DNA of 64,000 bases from Pseudonocardia benzenivorans CB1190. GTDB lineage: Bacteria; Actinomycetota; Actinomycetes; Mycobacteriales; Pseudonocardiaceae. How positions within the stretch are numbered: position 1 is the first letter of the stretch; each line of letters begins with the position of its first letter. Both the position numbers and the translations under genes were made by a program. This document shows positions 51,565 to 60,358 of this stretch, one piece after another. Below the pieces are notes generated by a model that saw only the letters and a program-made list of their open reading frames with translations, was not told the origin of the DNA and did no database searches. The stretch is from contig NC_015312.1 in NCBI RefSeq assembly GCF_000196675.2, positions 4,960,001 through 5,024,000 on the forward strand. The letters are read 5' to 3'.

Positions 51565-52611
51565 TCAGCCGACCGACTCCGTACCCGTCGCCCCGGCGAT
51601 CTCCGCGGCGGGCTCGGCGGCCGCGTTGCGCGGGTCGGAGTCGCTGCGGATGTCGATGCGCCACCCGGTCAGACGGGCCGCGAGCCGCGCGTTCTGGCCT
51701 TCCTTGCCGATGGCCAGCGACAGCTGGAAGTCCGGTACGACGACCCGCGCCGTGCGGGTCTTGGCGTCGATCACCGTGACGGACACCACCTTCGACGGCG
51801 ACAACGCGTTGCCCACGAACGTGGCCGGATCGTCGGACCAGTCGATGATGTCGATCTTCTCGCCGGCCAGCTCGCTCATGACGCCGCGCACGCGCGCGCC
51901 CATCGGGCCGATGCACGCGCCCTTGGGGTTGACGCCCGGGACCGTGGACCGGACGGCGATCTTCGTCCGGTGCCCCGCCTCGCGGGCGACGGCGACGATC
52001 TCCACCGACCCGTCGACTAGCTCGGGCACCTCCAGCGCGAACAGCTTGCGCACGAGGTTGGGGTGCGTGCGGCTCAACGTGATCTGGGTGCCGCGCGGCC
52101 CGCGGCTGACCCCCAGGACGTAGCAGCGCAGCCGGTCGCCGTGCTGGTAGCGCTCACCGGGCACCTGCTCGGTCTGCGGCAGCACGCCCTCGGCCTGCGA
52201 CCCCGACAGCGAGACCACGACCACGCCACGGGCGTTCGCCCGCGAGTCGGCCTGCACCTCGCCGGTGATGATCTCGCCCTCCTTGGCGGAGAACTCGCCG
52301 AAGGTGCGCTCGTGCTCGGCGTCGCGCAGCCGCTGGACGATGACCTGGCGGGCCGTCGTGGCCGCGACCCGGCCGAAGCCCTCGGGGGTGTCGTCCCACT
52401 CGCGCGCGACCTGGCCGTCGTCGCCCAGCTCCTGGGCCAGCACGCGGACCAGCCCGGTCTTGCGGTCGATGTCGATGCGCGCGTGCGGCTCGTGGCCGTC
52501 GGTGTGCTTGTAGGCCGTGAGCAGCGCCGTCTCGATGGCCTCGAGGACCATGTCGAAGGGGATGTCCTTGTCGCGCTCGATCGCGCGCAGGGCGGCGATG
52601 TCGACGTTCAT
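51565..52611 (-). CDS. nusA: Transcription termination/antitermination protein NusA
   Basis: 348 aa, actinobacterial short form (no C-terminal repeats). N-terminal polymerase-binding domain MNVDIAALRAIERDKDIPFD (core RAIERDKDIPF), S1 (EGEIITGEVQ), KH1 and KH2 (GPMGARVRGVMSELAGEKID, core GPMGARV; SLAIGKEGQNARLAARLTGW, core AIGKEGQNARL). It controls pausing and termination. ATGA overlap with rimP. Confidence 0.97.
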   Translation of the reverse strand: MNVDIAALRAIERDKDIPFDMVLEAIETALLTAYKHTDGHEPHARIDIDRKTGLVRVLAQELGDDGQVAREWDDTPEGFGRVAATTARQVIVQRLRDAEHERTFGEFSAKEGEIITGEVQADSRANARGVVVVSLSGSQAEGVLPQTEQVPGERYQHGDRLRCYVLGVSRGPRGTQITLSRTHPNLVRKLFALEVPELVDGSVEIVAVAREAGHRTKIAVRSTVPGVNPKGACIGPMGARVRGVMSELAGEKIDIIDWSDDPATFVGNALSPSKVVSVTVIDAKTRTARVVVPDFQLSLAIGKEGQNARLAARLTGWRIDIRSDSDPRNAAAEPAAEIAGATGTESVG

Positions 52612-53138
52612 ACCTCGTCCTCCGTCCGCTCCACACGCCCGCCGAGCTTCTCGATCTCGGCCTCCGGGGCCTGTTTGAACTCCACCTGCACCAGCGCCTT
52701 CGCCACGTCGGCATAGGCCACCGACCGGACCGACCCGTCGACGAGGACGTCGACCGCGTCCTCGCCCGCACGTCCGATGCGACCGGCCAGCTTGCCACCC
52801 TCGACCAGGGTGACCTCGACCAGCCGCAGGTACGCCCGCCGCCAGTGCCGCGGCTGGGTGAGCGGCCGGTCGATGCCCGGAGACGTCACCTCGAGCGTGT
52901 AGGACCCGCCGATGAGGTGCTCGTGCTGGTCGAGCTCGGCGGACGCGGCCCGGCTGAGCCGGGCGATGTCGTCGAGGTTGACCCCCGCCGCCTCGTCGGC
53001 CGAGTCGACGACGACCTTCACCGTGTGCCGACGGCCGGTCGCCCGCACGTCGAGCTCGTCGAGCTCGAACCCGGCGCCGGCGACGATCGGTTCCAGCACG
53101 TCCTGCAACTGCCGGCCGAGCTGGTCGGGGGTGGGCAT
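52608..53138 (-). CDS. rimP: Ribosome maturation factor RimP
   Basis: 176 aa. RimP acts in 30S assembly. Signatures: LEPIVAGAGFELDELDV, VKVVVDSADEAAGVNLDDI (core VNLDDIARLSR) and YTLEVTSPGIDRPLTQPRHW (core EVTSPGIDRPL). First gene of the rimP-nusA-ylxR-infB run on the minus strand. The 144 nt to the divergent lipoprotein gene should contain the operon promoter; no clear box was picked. Confidence 0.95.
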   Translation of the reverse strand: MPTPDQLGRQLQDVLEPIVAGAGFELDELDVRATGRRHTVKVVVDSADEAAGVNLDDIARLSRAASAELDQHEHLIGGSYTLEVTSPGIDRPLTQPRHWRRAYLRLVEVTLVEGGKLAGRIGRAGEDAVDVLVDGSVRSVAYADVAKALVQVEFKQAPEAEIEKLGGRVERTEDEV

Positions 53139-53282
53139 TGGGGACAACTCCTGACGTACGCGGGACAGAGGCCGGCGGGTCGCACACGGCCGTCGCGGGC
53201 CGGCGCCCGGTCGCCGTGCCGCCGGGTGGCCGCCAAGGGTATCGCGAGGGGTGCCGGGGGCGGCCTGGCAGGATGGCCCGCC

Positions 53283-53792
53283 GTGAGACCCCGCGGCCTG
53301 GTATCCCAGCCCCTCCCGGCCGGACCGCTGCGGCTGTCGCGGCGGCGCGTGCTCGCCCTGGCCGCGCTCGCGCCCGCCGCGGGTGCCGGGCTCGCGGCCT
53401 GCACCCCGGGCAGCGGCTCCGACGGCCCGGACCCGCTGATCGCGCTGGCCCGGCAGGCCCGCGACGACGTCGACCTGATCACCGCGACCGTCACGGCGGC
53501 GCCCGCGCTGGGCGACCGGCTGACCCCGGCGAGGACCGCCCGCGCCGACCACGCCGCGGCGCTGGAGGCCGAGGTCGCCCGCGTCGCGGGCGGCACCCCG
53601 GCGTCGGCGGCACCGGCGACGTCGGCACCCGCGAACCCCGCCACGCCGGCGACGACCAAGGCCGTCACCGACGCGCTGCGGGCGTCGGCCGAAGCCGCGG
53701 CGAAGCTCGTCCCGACGATGGAGGCCGCGCGCGTCGGGCTGGTCGCCGGTGTCGTCGCGTGCTGCGCCACGTACGCGGAGGTCCTCTCGTGA
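53283..53792 (+). CDS. Secreted lipoprotein, unknown (Rv2843/2844-region type)
   Basis: 169 aa, GTG start. The N-terminus has a twin-arginine-like RLSRRRVLALAALAPAAG and a lipobox LAACTPG (Cys near residue 40), so it is probably exported and lipid-anchored. The mature part is helical and alanine-rich (ARQARDDVDLITATV, AVTDALRASAEAAAKLVP). It overlaps the DUF4439 gene by GTGA. In mycobacteria two similar small proteins sit between rimP and proS (Rv2843, Rv2844). Confidence 0.8.
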   Translation: MRPRGLVSQPLPAGPLRLSRRRVLALAALAPAAGAGLAACTPGSGSDGPDPLIALARQARDDVDLITATVTAAPALGDRLTPARTARADHAAALEAEVARVAGGTPASAAPATSAPANPATPATTKAVTDALRASAEAAAKLVPTMEAARVGLVAGVVACCATYAEVLS

Positions 53793-54259
53793 GCGGCGAC
53801 GACTCCGGCACCCGCAAGACCATCGACCAGTCCTCGATCGACGCCCTGCAGGACGTGCTCGCCACCGAGCACGCGGCGCTGTGGGTGTACTCGCTGGTCG
53901 TCGCCTTCCTGCCGACGGACCTCGCCGCCCGGGCCCGCGCCGACTCCGAGGCGCACCGCAAGCTGCGCGGGCTGATCGAGCAGACCCTCAGCGACGTCGG
54001 CGCCCGGCCGGTGTCGGCGCTGCCGTCCTACTCCCCGCCGACCCCGGTGACCGACTCGCGGTCGGCGTCCGCGCTTGCCGTCGTGGCCGAGACCGACGCG
54101 TCGGCGCGGTGGCGCTCGCTGCTGGAGCGCACCGTCGACCTGCCGTTGCGCGGGGCGGCGCTCGCCGCGCTGCTGGAGTGCACCGGGCGCTGCGCGCAGT
54201 GGCGCTCGTCCGCCGGCATGACGCCGGTCGTCCCGACGTTCCCGGGCCGCACCCCGTAG
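53789..54259 (+). CDS. DUF4439 ferritin-like protein
   Basis: 156 aa. Helical bundle with ALQDVLATEHAALWVYSLVVAFLP (core TEHAALWVYSLV) and EAHRKLRGLIEQTLSDVGA (core EAHRKLRGLI), the E..EH / E..H pattern of ferritin-like DUF4439. Metal binding is possible but not proven. Co-translated with the preceding lipoprotein, suggesting the two work together at the envelope. Confidence 0.85.
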   Translation: MSGDDSGTRKTIDQSSIDALQDVLATEHAALWVYSLVVAFLPTDLAARARADSEAHRKLRGLIEQTLSDVGARPVSALPSYSPPTPVTDSRSASALAVVAETDASARWRSLLERTVDLPLRGAALAALLECTGRCAQWRSSAGMTPVVPTFPGRTP

Positions 54260-54284
54260 CGTCCGCGTCCGGCCGCCGCGCCGC

Positions 54285-55316
54285 TCAGGTGAGGGCGTCG
54301 ATCGCCCGATCGAGGTCGTCCCCGGTGTTGTAGAGGTGGAACGCCAGCCGCGCACCCCCCGCGCGAGCGGCCGCGCGCACCCCGGCCGCGGTGAGCCGGT
54401 CGATCGCGTCCGGCGCCGCGACACTGACGATCGCCGAGCCGGCGGGCGGCATCCCCAGCGCCGCGCGCAGCGCGTCGGCCAGCCCGGCGCAGTGGGCGTG
54501 CACGGCGGCGACGTCGAGGCCCGCGAGCCACGGCAACACCTCGGCCGCGCCGACCTGGCACGTCCACGCCGGGGAGGTGTCGAACCGGCGGGCGTCGGCC
54601 GCGAGCAGGGGCGGCAGCCCGTAGATGCCGCCCCACGGCTGCTCGCTCGCGTACCAGCCCGCGAGGTGCGGCACCGCCTCCGCCGCGTCGCTGCCGGGCC
54701 GAACGGCCATCCATGCGGTGCCGCGCGGGCTCAGCAGCCACTTGTACCCGCCGCCGACCACGACGTCCGCCCAGCCCAGGGACAGCGGCAGCCAGCCCGC
54801 GGCCTGCGTGACGTCGAGGACGACCCGGGTGCCGTGCCGCTGCCGGACCGCCCGCAGTCCGTCGAGGTCGGCGATCCGGCCGTCGCCGGACTGCACGACG
54901 CTGACGGCCACGACGTCCGCGTCGGCCGCCCGCTCCACGAGCCGGTCCGGTTCCACCTCGGTCACACGCACCCCGCGGCCCTGCTGGACCGCGAACGGGA
55001 ACGAGACGCTGGTGAACTCCCCGCGCGCCACGACGACCGACGCCCCGTCGGGCACGGCGGCCGCGATCGGGCCGAGCAGGACCGAGACCGCCGGCCCGAT
55101 CGCGACCTGCGCGGGCGCCACCCCGACGAGCGCGGCGAACGCGGCCCGGGCCGTCGCCACGGGGGCGTCGAACTCCGGTGGCGAGTAGCCACCGCTCCCC
55201 CAGCGCCGCACCGACTCCAGCACCGCCTCGGTGACCCGCACCGGCGGGACGCCGACGCTCGCGGTGTTGAGGTACCCGTCCGGGACGTCGAAGGTCTCGC
55301 CGAAGGCCGTGCGCAC
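54285..55316 (-). CDS. Class V aminotransferase (PLP-dependent)
   Basis: 343 aa, GTG start 7 nt from a TAGCGT box, probably leaderless. PLP features: GYLNTASVGVPP at the N-terminus, VSVVQSGDGRIADLDGLRAV, LDVTQAAGWLPL and the Schiff-base Lys in VVVGGGYKWLLSPRGTAWMAV (core GGGYKWLLSPRG). It resembles isopenicillin-N epimerase/cysteine desulfurase-like enzymes. Substrate unknown. Divergent from the YjbQ gene with 39 nt between starts. Confidence 0.88.
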   Translation of the reverse strand: MRTAFGETFDVPDGYLNTASVGVPPVRVTEAVLESVRRWGSGGYSPPEFDAPVATARAAFAALVGVAPAQVAIGPAVSVLLGPIAAAVPDGASVVVARGEFTSVSFPFAVQQGRGVRVTEVEPDRLVERAADADVVAVSVVQSGDGRIADLDGLRAVRQRHGTRVVLDVTQAAGWLPLSLGWADVVVGGGYKWLLSPRGTAWMAVRPGSDAAEAVPHLAGWYASEQPWGGIYGLPPLLAADARRFDTSPAWTCQVGAAEVLPWLAGLDVAAVHAHCAGLADALRAALGMPPAGSAIVSVAAPDAIDRLTAAGVRAAARAGGARLAFHLYNTGDDLDRAIDALT

Positions 55317-55355
55317 GGGGCCGACGCTACCGGCGCGGGCCGTAGGGTCGGCCGC

Positions 55356-55766
55356 GTGCACAGCGAACTGATCGAGATCCGCACCGGAACGTCGGAGACC
55401 GTGCGTGACCTGACCTCCGAGATCGACGCGTTCCTGCGCGCGAGCGGCGCCGACGCGGGACTGCTCAACGTGTGGGTGCCGCACGCGACCGCGGGGGTGG
55501 CCGTCATCGAGACCGGCGCGGGGAGCGACGACGACCTGCTCACCGCGCTGCGCGAGCTGCTGCCGGCCGACGACCGCTGGCGGCACCGGCACGGCTCCCA
55601 CGGGCACGGGCGCGACCACGTGCTGCCGGCCATCGTCGCCCCGTCGATGTCCGTGCCGGTCCTCGCGGGCCGCCCGGCGCTCGGGACCTGGCAGTCGGTG
55701 TGCCTCGTCGACACCAACGTCGACAACCCGGTCCGGACGGTGCGGCTGTCCTTCCTGCCCGGCTGA
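55356..55766 (+). CDS. YjbQ/UPF0047 family protein
   Basis: 136 aa, GTG start 7 nt from TAGGGT, probably leaderless. The family motifs are VPHATAGVAVIETG, DRWRHRHGSHGHGRDHVLPAI (core HGHGRDHVLPA) and LGTWQSVCLVDTN. Members have weak thiamine-phosphate synthase activity in vitro; the true role is unsettled. Its stop is two bases from the convergent dioxygenase stop. Confidence 0.9.
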   Translation: MHSELIEIRTGTSETVRDLTSEIDAFLRASGADAGLLNVWVPHATAGVAVIETGAGSDDDLLTALRELLPADDRWRHRHGSHGHGRDHVLPAIVAPSMSVPVLAGRPALGTWQSVCLVDTNVDNPVRTVRLSFLPG

Positions 55767-55768
55767 TC

Positions 55769-56581
55769 TCAGACGACGACCGGGAGGCTCGCGGTGAAGC
55801 CGGACGTGACGTCGCCGGTCACCGTGGCGAGCTGGCGGTCCCAGCCGTCGCGGAAGACCATGTCCGAGGCCAGGGAGACCTGCGCGAGCGTGCGGACGCT
55901 CGCCGCGTACCCGTCGGTCGCGTAGACGGCCTCGCACGTCTCCTTCGGCAAGGCGAGCTGGGTGGTGCGCACGGCGTTGCCCGACGACGTCGCGTCGGCG
56001 AGCGAGCGGTAGACCTCGAAGTGGACGTGCGGCCAACGGCCCTGGTAGCAGGCCGGGAAGATGCTGGTGAACGAGACCTTGCCGGCAGGGTCGGCGGCCT
56101 GGACGCCGCGCAGGTAGTTCTCACCGGTCGCCCCGCGGGAGTAGAGGGAGTAGCGGCCCTCCCGGTCGCAGTGCCACACGTAGACGGCCGCACCGGGCAG
56201 CGCAGCGCCCGCGGTGTCGGTCAGCGTCAGCTCGATCCGCAGCGGCACGCCCTGTGCCGTCGTGGTCGAGGAGCCGAAGCTCGACCGGATGTCGCTGCGG
56301 ACGATGCCGGCGTCGTCGAGGACGTTCGGGCCGTTGGATCCGTCGGCCGGGTAGGGACCGCCGGTCTCGGCCGGGATCGCGCCGGCCCCGGCCGCCGCCG
56401 ACGCACCGCTCGACAACCCGGTGCTCGACGACCCGGTGCTCGACGACCCGGCCGGGCCGGACGTGCACGCCGCTGCCAGGGTCGCGGCGGCACCGCCCGC
56501 GAGCAGCCCCAGCAGCCGGCGACGGCCGAGGAGCCGGGGCAGGTCGCGGGAGATACCGCCGAAGTCGTCGTGGTCGGACAT
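55769..56581 (-). CDS. Exported intradiol ring-cleavage dioxygenase (lipoprotein)
   Basis: 270 aa. N-terminus with GRRRLLGLLAGGAAATLAAACTSG: a twin-arginine-type signal followed by a lipobox (LAAAC). A Ser/Gly/Thr repeat linker (SSSTG) leads to the intradiol beta-sandwich: AIPAETGGPYPAD, the Fe ligands Tyr in WHCDREGRYSLYS, Tyr in PACYQGRWPHVHFEVY and the two His of that motif. It would use Fe(III) to open catechol-type rings outside the membrane. Substrate unknown; found in many actinobacteria. Confidence 0.9.
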   Translation of the reverse strand: MSDHDDFGGISRDLPRLLGRRRLLGLLAGGAAATLAAACTSGPAGSSSTGSSSTGLSSGASAAAGAGAIPAETGGPYPADGSNGPNVLDDAGIVRSDIRSSFGSSTTTAQGVPLRIELTLTDTAGAALPGAAVYVWHCDREGRYSLYSRGATGENYLRGVQAADPAGKVSFTSIFPACYQGRWPHVHFEVYRSLADATSSGNAVRTTQLALPKETCEAVYATDGYAASVRTLAQVSLASDMVFRDGWDRQLATVTGDVTSGFTASLPVVV

Positions 56582-56681
56582 GGAAGTGCTCCTCGCGGAC
56601 GTGGTGGGCGGTGCGTCACCACTGTCCCGAATGCACCCCGGTGCCGGCTGGGAACGACCTGTGAGCCGGCTGTGCTCACGG

Positions 56682-58427
56682 TCAGCTGCGGACGACTCCC
56701 ACCAGGTGCGCGACCGCGCCGTCGAGGGCGATCTCCTCGCGCTCGCCGCTGCGCCGGTCCTTGACCTCGATCTTGCCGTCGGCCAGACCCCGGCCGACGA
56801 CGACGATCGTCGGCACCCCGACGAGCTCGGCGTCGGCGAACTTCACCCCGGGCGAGGCCTTGCGGTCGTCGAGGAGCACCGAGAGACCGGCTGCCTCGAG
56901 CTCCGCCGCGAGCTTCTCGCCGCCCGCGGTGATCTCCTCGTTCTTGCCGGCGACGACGACGTGCACGTCGTAGGGCGAGACGGCCCGCGGCCACACGAGC
57001 CCGGACTCGTCGTGGCTCTGCTCGGCGATGACGGCCACCAGCCGGGAGACGCCGATCCCGTACGAGCCCATCGTGATGCGGACGGGCTTGGAGTCGGGGC
57101 CGAGCGCGTCGAGCCCGAACGCGTTCGTGTACTTGCGGCCGAGCTGGAAGATGTGGCCGATCTCGATGCCGCGCGCGGACTCGAGCGTGCCCCTGCCGTC
57201 GGGCGAGGGGTCGCCGTCGCGGACCTCGGCGGCCTCGATCGTGCCGTCGGGGGTGAAGTCGCGGCCCACGACCAGGTCGACGACGTGGTGGTCGTGCTTG
57301 TCGGCGCCCGTGACCCACGCCGTGCCCGTGACGATGCGGGGGTCGACGAGGTAGCGCACCCCGTTGGCCGCCAGCGCGCCCGGCCCGATGTAGCCCTTGA
57401 CGAGGAACGAGCTGGCGGCGAAGTCCTTGTCCTCCAGCAGCGCCACCTCGGCGGGCGCGAGCGAGGCCTCCAGGCGCTTCATGTCGACCTCGCGGTCGCC
57501 CGGAACGCCGACGCCGAGCAGCTCCCACTCGTCGGACCCCGGCTGCCGCAGCTTGACCATCACGTTCTTGAGGGTGTCGGCCGCGGTGAACTCACGGCCG
57601 AGCCCCGCGCCGTTGAGGAACGCGACGAGCGACTCGATCGTCGGGGTGTCCGGGGTGTGGTGCACCTGCGCGGCGGGCTTGTCGTCGACAGGCTGTGCCG
57701 GCGGTGCGGGGGTCACGACGGCCTCGACGTTGGCCGCGTATCCCGACTCCGACCGCACGTAGGTGTCCTCGCCGGTCTCGGCCTCGGCGAGGAACTCCTC
57801 CGACGCCGAGCCCCCCATCGCACCCGACGTCGCCGAGACGATGACGTAGCGCAGCGACAACCGGTCGAACACCTTGACGTAGGCCTTGCGGTGCAGGGCG
57901 TAGGACTCGGAGAGCCCCTCGTCGGACAGGTCGAACGAGTAGGAGTCCTTCATGAGGAACTCCCGGCCGCGCAGGATGCCCGCCCGCGGCCGCTCCTCGT
58001 CGCGGTACTTGTTCTGGATCTGGTACAGGATGACCGGATAGTCCTTGTACGACGAGTACTCGCCCTTCACCGCGAGCGTGAAGAGCTCCTCGTGCGTGGG
58101 GCCCAGCAGGTAGTCGTTGCCCTTGCGGTCCTTGAGCCGGAACAGGTTCGGGCCGTACTCGGTCCACCTGTTCGTCGACTCGTAGGGGTCGCGCGGGAGC
58201 AGCGCGGGGAACTGGATCTCCTGGGCGCCGATGGCGTCCATCTCCTCGCGCACGATCTCCTCGATCCTGCGCAGCACGCGCAGGCCGAGCGGCAGCCAGG
58301 AGTAGACGCCCGGCGCGACGCGGCGGACGTAGCCGGCGCGGACGAGCAGCTTGTGGCTCGGCACCTCCGCGTCGGCCGGGTCCTCGCGGAGGGTGCGGAG
58401 GAACAGCGACGACATCCGGGTCAACAC
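56682..58427 (-). CDS. proS: Prolyl-tRNA synthetase
   Basis: 581 aa, GTG start (MLTRMSSLFLRTL, as in M. tuberculosis MITRMSELFL). Class II motifs: GVYSWLPLGLRVLRRIEEIVREEM (core YSWLPLGLRVL), RDEERPRAGILRGREFLMKDSYSF (core PRAGILRGREFLMKDSY) and SYGIGVSRLVAVIAEQ. An editing (INS/YbaK-like) domain lies about residues 225-385. It is the bacterial long form and charges tRNA-Pro. Confidence 0.98.
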   Translation of the reverse strand: MLTRMSSLFLRTLREDPADAEVPSHKLLVRAGYVRRVAPGVYSWLPLGLRVLRRIEEIVREEMDAIGAQEIQFPALLPRDPYESTNRWTEYGPNLFRLKDRKGNDYLLGPTHEELFTLAVKGEYSSYKDYPVILYQIQNKYRDEERPRAGILRGREFLMKDSYSFDLSDEGLSESYALHRKAYVKVFDRLSLRYVIVSATSGAMGGSASEEFLAEAETGEDTYVRSESGYAANVEAVVTPAPPAQPVDDKPAAQVHHTPDTPTIESLVAFLNGAGLGREFTAADTLKNVMVKLRQPGSDEWELLGVGVPGDREVDMKRLEASLAPAEVALLEDKDFAASSFLVKGYIGPGALAANGVRYLVDPRIVTGTAWVTGADKHDHHVVDLVVGRDFTPDGTIEAAEVRDGDPSPDGRGTLESARGIEIGHIFQLGRKYTNAFGLDALGPDSKPVRITMGSYGIGVSRLVAVIAEQSHDESGLVWPRAVSPYDVHVVVAGKNEEITAGGEKLAAELEAAGLSVLLDDRKASPGVKFADAELVGVPTIVVVGRGLADGKIEVKDRRSGEREEIALDGAVAHLVGVVRS

Positions 58428-58665
58428 GCGCGCAAGGGTAGCGACGCCCCCGCGACGACGTCGCCCCGGTTCCGGGTCGCCGACCGACCGGGCGCCGCCG
58501 CGGCCAATCGGCTCGGACCCGGTCTCGAAACTCGGTGTGTCGCTGGGTGGACCAACGGCCCGCCCCTTGCTCCGTCCCGCCCGCCTGTGGGCCCGTCTCG
58601 ACGGACCGCGAGGTCCGTCGGAGAGACTGGGGGCCAGTGCCCGCCCTCTCGATCTGGAGCCGTTG

Positions 58666-59613
58666 ATGCCGCAGGGGACCGTCCGTTGGTTCGACGCCGA
58701 CCGGGGTTTCGGCTTCCTCGCGCCCGAGGACGGCTCGCCGGACGTGTTCGTGCACGCCTCCGAGATCGTCGGGGGCGGCGGCGCGAAAGCGCTCCGCGAG
58801 GGTCAGGCCGTCGTGTTCGAGATCGGCGAGAACGACCGCGGGCCCCAGGCCCTGGGCGTTCGCGTCACCGCCGATGCGGCCACCGGTAGCGCCGTGGGCG
58901 TGCTCGGCACCGTCAACTGGTACGAGCCGGGCAAGGGGTACGGCTTCGCGTCGCCGGACGGCGGCGGCGCCGACATCTTCGTGCACAGCTCCGCCATCGT
59001 GACCGGCGGCGTGGTCACCGAGGGGCAGCGGGTGGCCTTCCTGATCGTCGACGGCGAGCGCGGCCCGCAGGCCGGGCACGTGATCCCGCTGGGAGCGGGG
59101 GCCGGCTCACCCGCTGCGGCCGGCAGCGCGGACGGTGCCGACGGCACGGTGGCCTGGTACGACGAGGACAGGGGCTTCGGCTTCATCGACCCCGACTCCG
59201 GTGCCGGGGACGTCTTCGTTCACGCCCGGGCCCTGGCCGAGGGGCTGACGTGGCTCGCGGAGGGCGACCGCGTCGCCTACGAGGTGGCCAGTGGGGAGAA
59301 GGGCCCGCAGGCCCGCGACGTGCACCTGGTCCGGGGCGCCGAGCCCCGGACGGCGCCGCAGCGGTCGGCACCTGCCGCGGCCGCAGGGCCGGCGGCGCGG
59401 GACGCGCCCGTACGAGGCGGCGAGGGCGTCGTCGCGCGCTACGACGAAGACCGCGGCTTCGGCTTCATCACCCCGGACGCAGGCGGCGACGATCTCTTCG
59501 CCCACGTGTCCGTGATCATGGGGTCGGAGCCGCTGCAGAAGGGTGACCGGGTCCGGTACGCGGTGCGTCAGAGCGACCGGGGCCCGCAGGCCGACCGCGT
59601 CGAACGCCTCTGA
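58666..59613 (+). CDS. Four-domain cold-shock protein
   Basis: 315 aa. Four cold-shock domains in tandem: residues about 3-68, 80-140, 160-223 and 253-315. RNP1 is DRGFGFLAP, KGYGFASP, DRGFGFIDP and DRGFGFITP; RNP2 is VFVHASEI, IFVHSSAI, VFVHARAL and LFAHVSVI. Each repeat ends in RGPQA or KGPQA. A 30-residue Ala/Pro linker precedes domain 4, whose RNP2 has LFAH instead of FVH. Ordinary bacterial Csp proteins have one domain. It should bind single-stranded RNA or DNA multivalently. A 238-nt divergent region separates it from proS. Confidence 0.93.
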   Translation: MPQGTVRWFDADRGFGFLAPEDGSPDVFVHASEIVGGGGAKALREGQAVVFEIGENDRGPQALGVRVTADAATGSAVGVLGTVNWYEPGKGYGFASPDGGGADIFVHSSAIVTGGVVTEGQRVAFLIVDGERGPQAGHVIPLGAGAGSPAAAGSADGADGTVAWYDEDRGFGFIDPDSGAGDVFVHARALAEGLTWLAEGDRVAYEVASGEKGPQARDVHLVRGAEPRTAPQRSAPAAAAGPAARDAPVRGGEGVVARYDEDRGFGFITPDAGGDDLFAHVSVIMGSEPLQKGDRVRYAVRQSDRGPQADRVERL

Positions 59614-59646
59614 CGAGGCGGCCCCGCCGATGGCCGATCACGTCCC

Positions 59647-59662
59647 GACGAGAGTGCTCGTC
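59647..59662. terminator. Short hairpin after the four-CSD gene
   Basis: GACGAG (59647-59652) and CTCGTC (59657-59662) with a 4-nt loop; CTGAG/CTCAG also pair around 59705-59728. Both lie in the convergent 111-nt gap with the PPOX gene. Confidence 0.45.
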
Positions 59663-59724
59663 TCCCGGTGCAGGCCGGCGTGAGTAGGGCCGGCGTGGTG
59701 CGTTCTGAGTCTTGGGACCAGGTC

Positions 59725-60342
59725 TCAGTACCGGTTGAGCTCGGCGTCGGACGCGAGGGCGGCGTCGATGACCTTCGCCGGGACATTCACCGTCGGGTGC
59801 TGGCTGCGCACGATCGTGCCCGCCGACGGCACTGCCGTGCGCGCCGGCCACGTCGCGGTGTCCCACACCGCCGAGCGGGCCACGGCCTTGCTGCAGTGCA
59901 GGAACAGCTCCTCGACCGTGACCTCCACCGCGAGCGCCGGCGTCGAGCCCTGCACCGTCAGCCGCGGCAGCCAGTCGGCCTCGGCGACGATGCGGGCCCG
60001 GCCGTTGACCCGGATGACGTCACCGATGCCCGGGATCAGGAACAGCATCCCGACCTGCGGGTTGGTCAGGATGTTGCGCATGCTGTCGAGCCGGTGGTTG
60101 CCCTTGCGGTCGCCGAAGACGAGGGTCCGCTCGTCGAGCACGACGACGCTGCCGGGCGGGTCCCCGCGGGGAGAGACGTCGACGGTGCCGTCGGCCGCCG
60201 AGGTCGCCAGGAGGAAGAGCGGGCTGGCGGCGATGAACCGGCCCGACTCCTCGTCGACGTGGTCGATCGCCTTGTCGGCGATGGCGGCGGGCGGCTCGGA
60301 GACCACCTCGCGCAGTTCGGCCTCGGTCCCGATCACCCTCAT
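59725..60342 (-). CDS. PPOX-class FMN-dependent enzyme (pyridoxamine 5'-phosphate oxidase-like)
   Basis: 205 aa. Split-barrel flavoprotein: HVDEESGRFIAASPLFLLATS, DVSPRGDPPGSVVVLDERTLVFGDR is represented by DVSPRGDPPG, then NHRLDSMRNILTNPQVGMLFL (core NHRLDSMRNILTNP) and RVNGRARIVAE. The SPRGD/HRLDSMRN pattern fits the DR_2398-type group, whose reaction is unknown. It ends 16 nt before metX on the same strand. Confidence 0.85.
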   Translation of the reverse strand: MRVIGTEAELREVVSEPPAAIADKAIDHVDEESGRFIAASPLFLLATSAADGTVDVSPRGDPPGSVVVLDERTLVFGDRKGNHRLDSMRNILTNPQVGMLFLIPGIGDVIRVNGRARIVAEADWLPRLTVQGSTPALAVEVTVEELFLHCSKAVARSAVWDTATWPARTAVPSAGTIVRSQHPTVNVPAKVIDAALASDAELNRY

Positions 60343-60358
60343 GCGGGTGAGGATAGCC

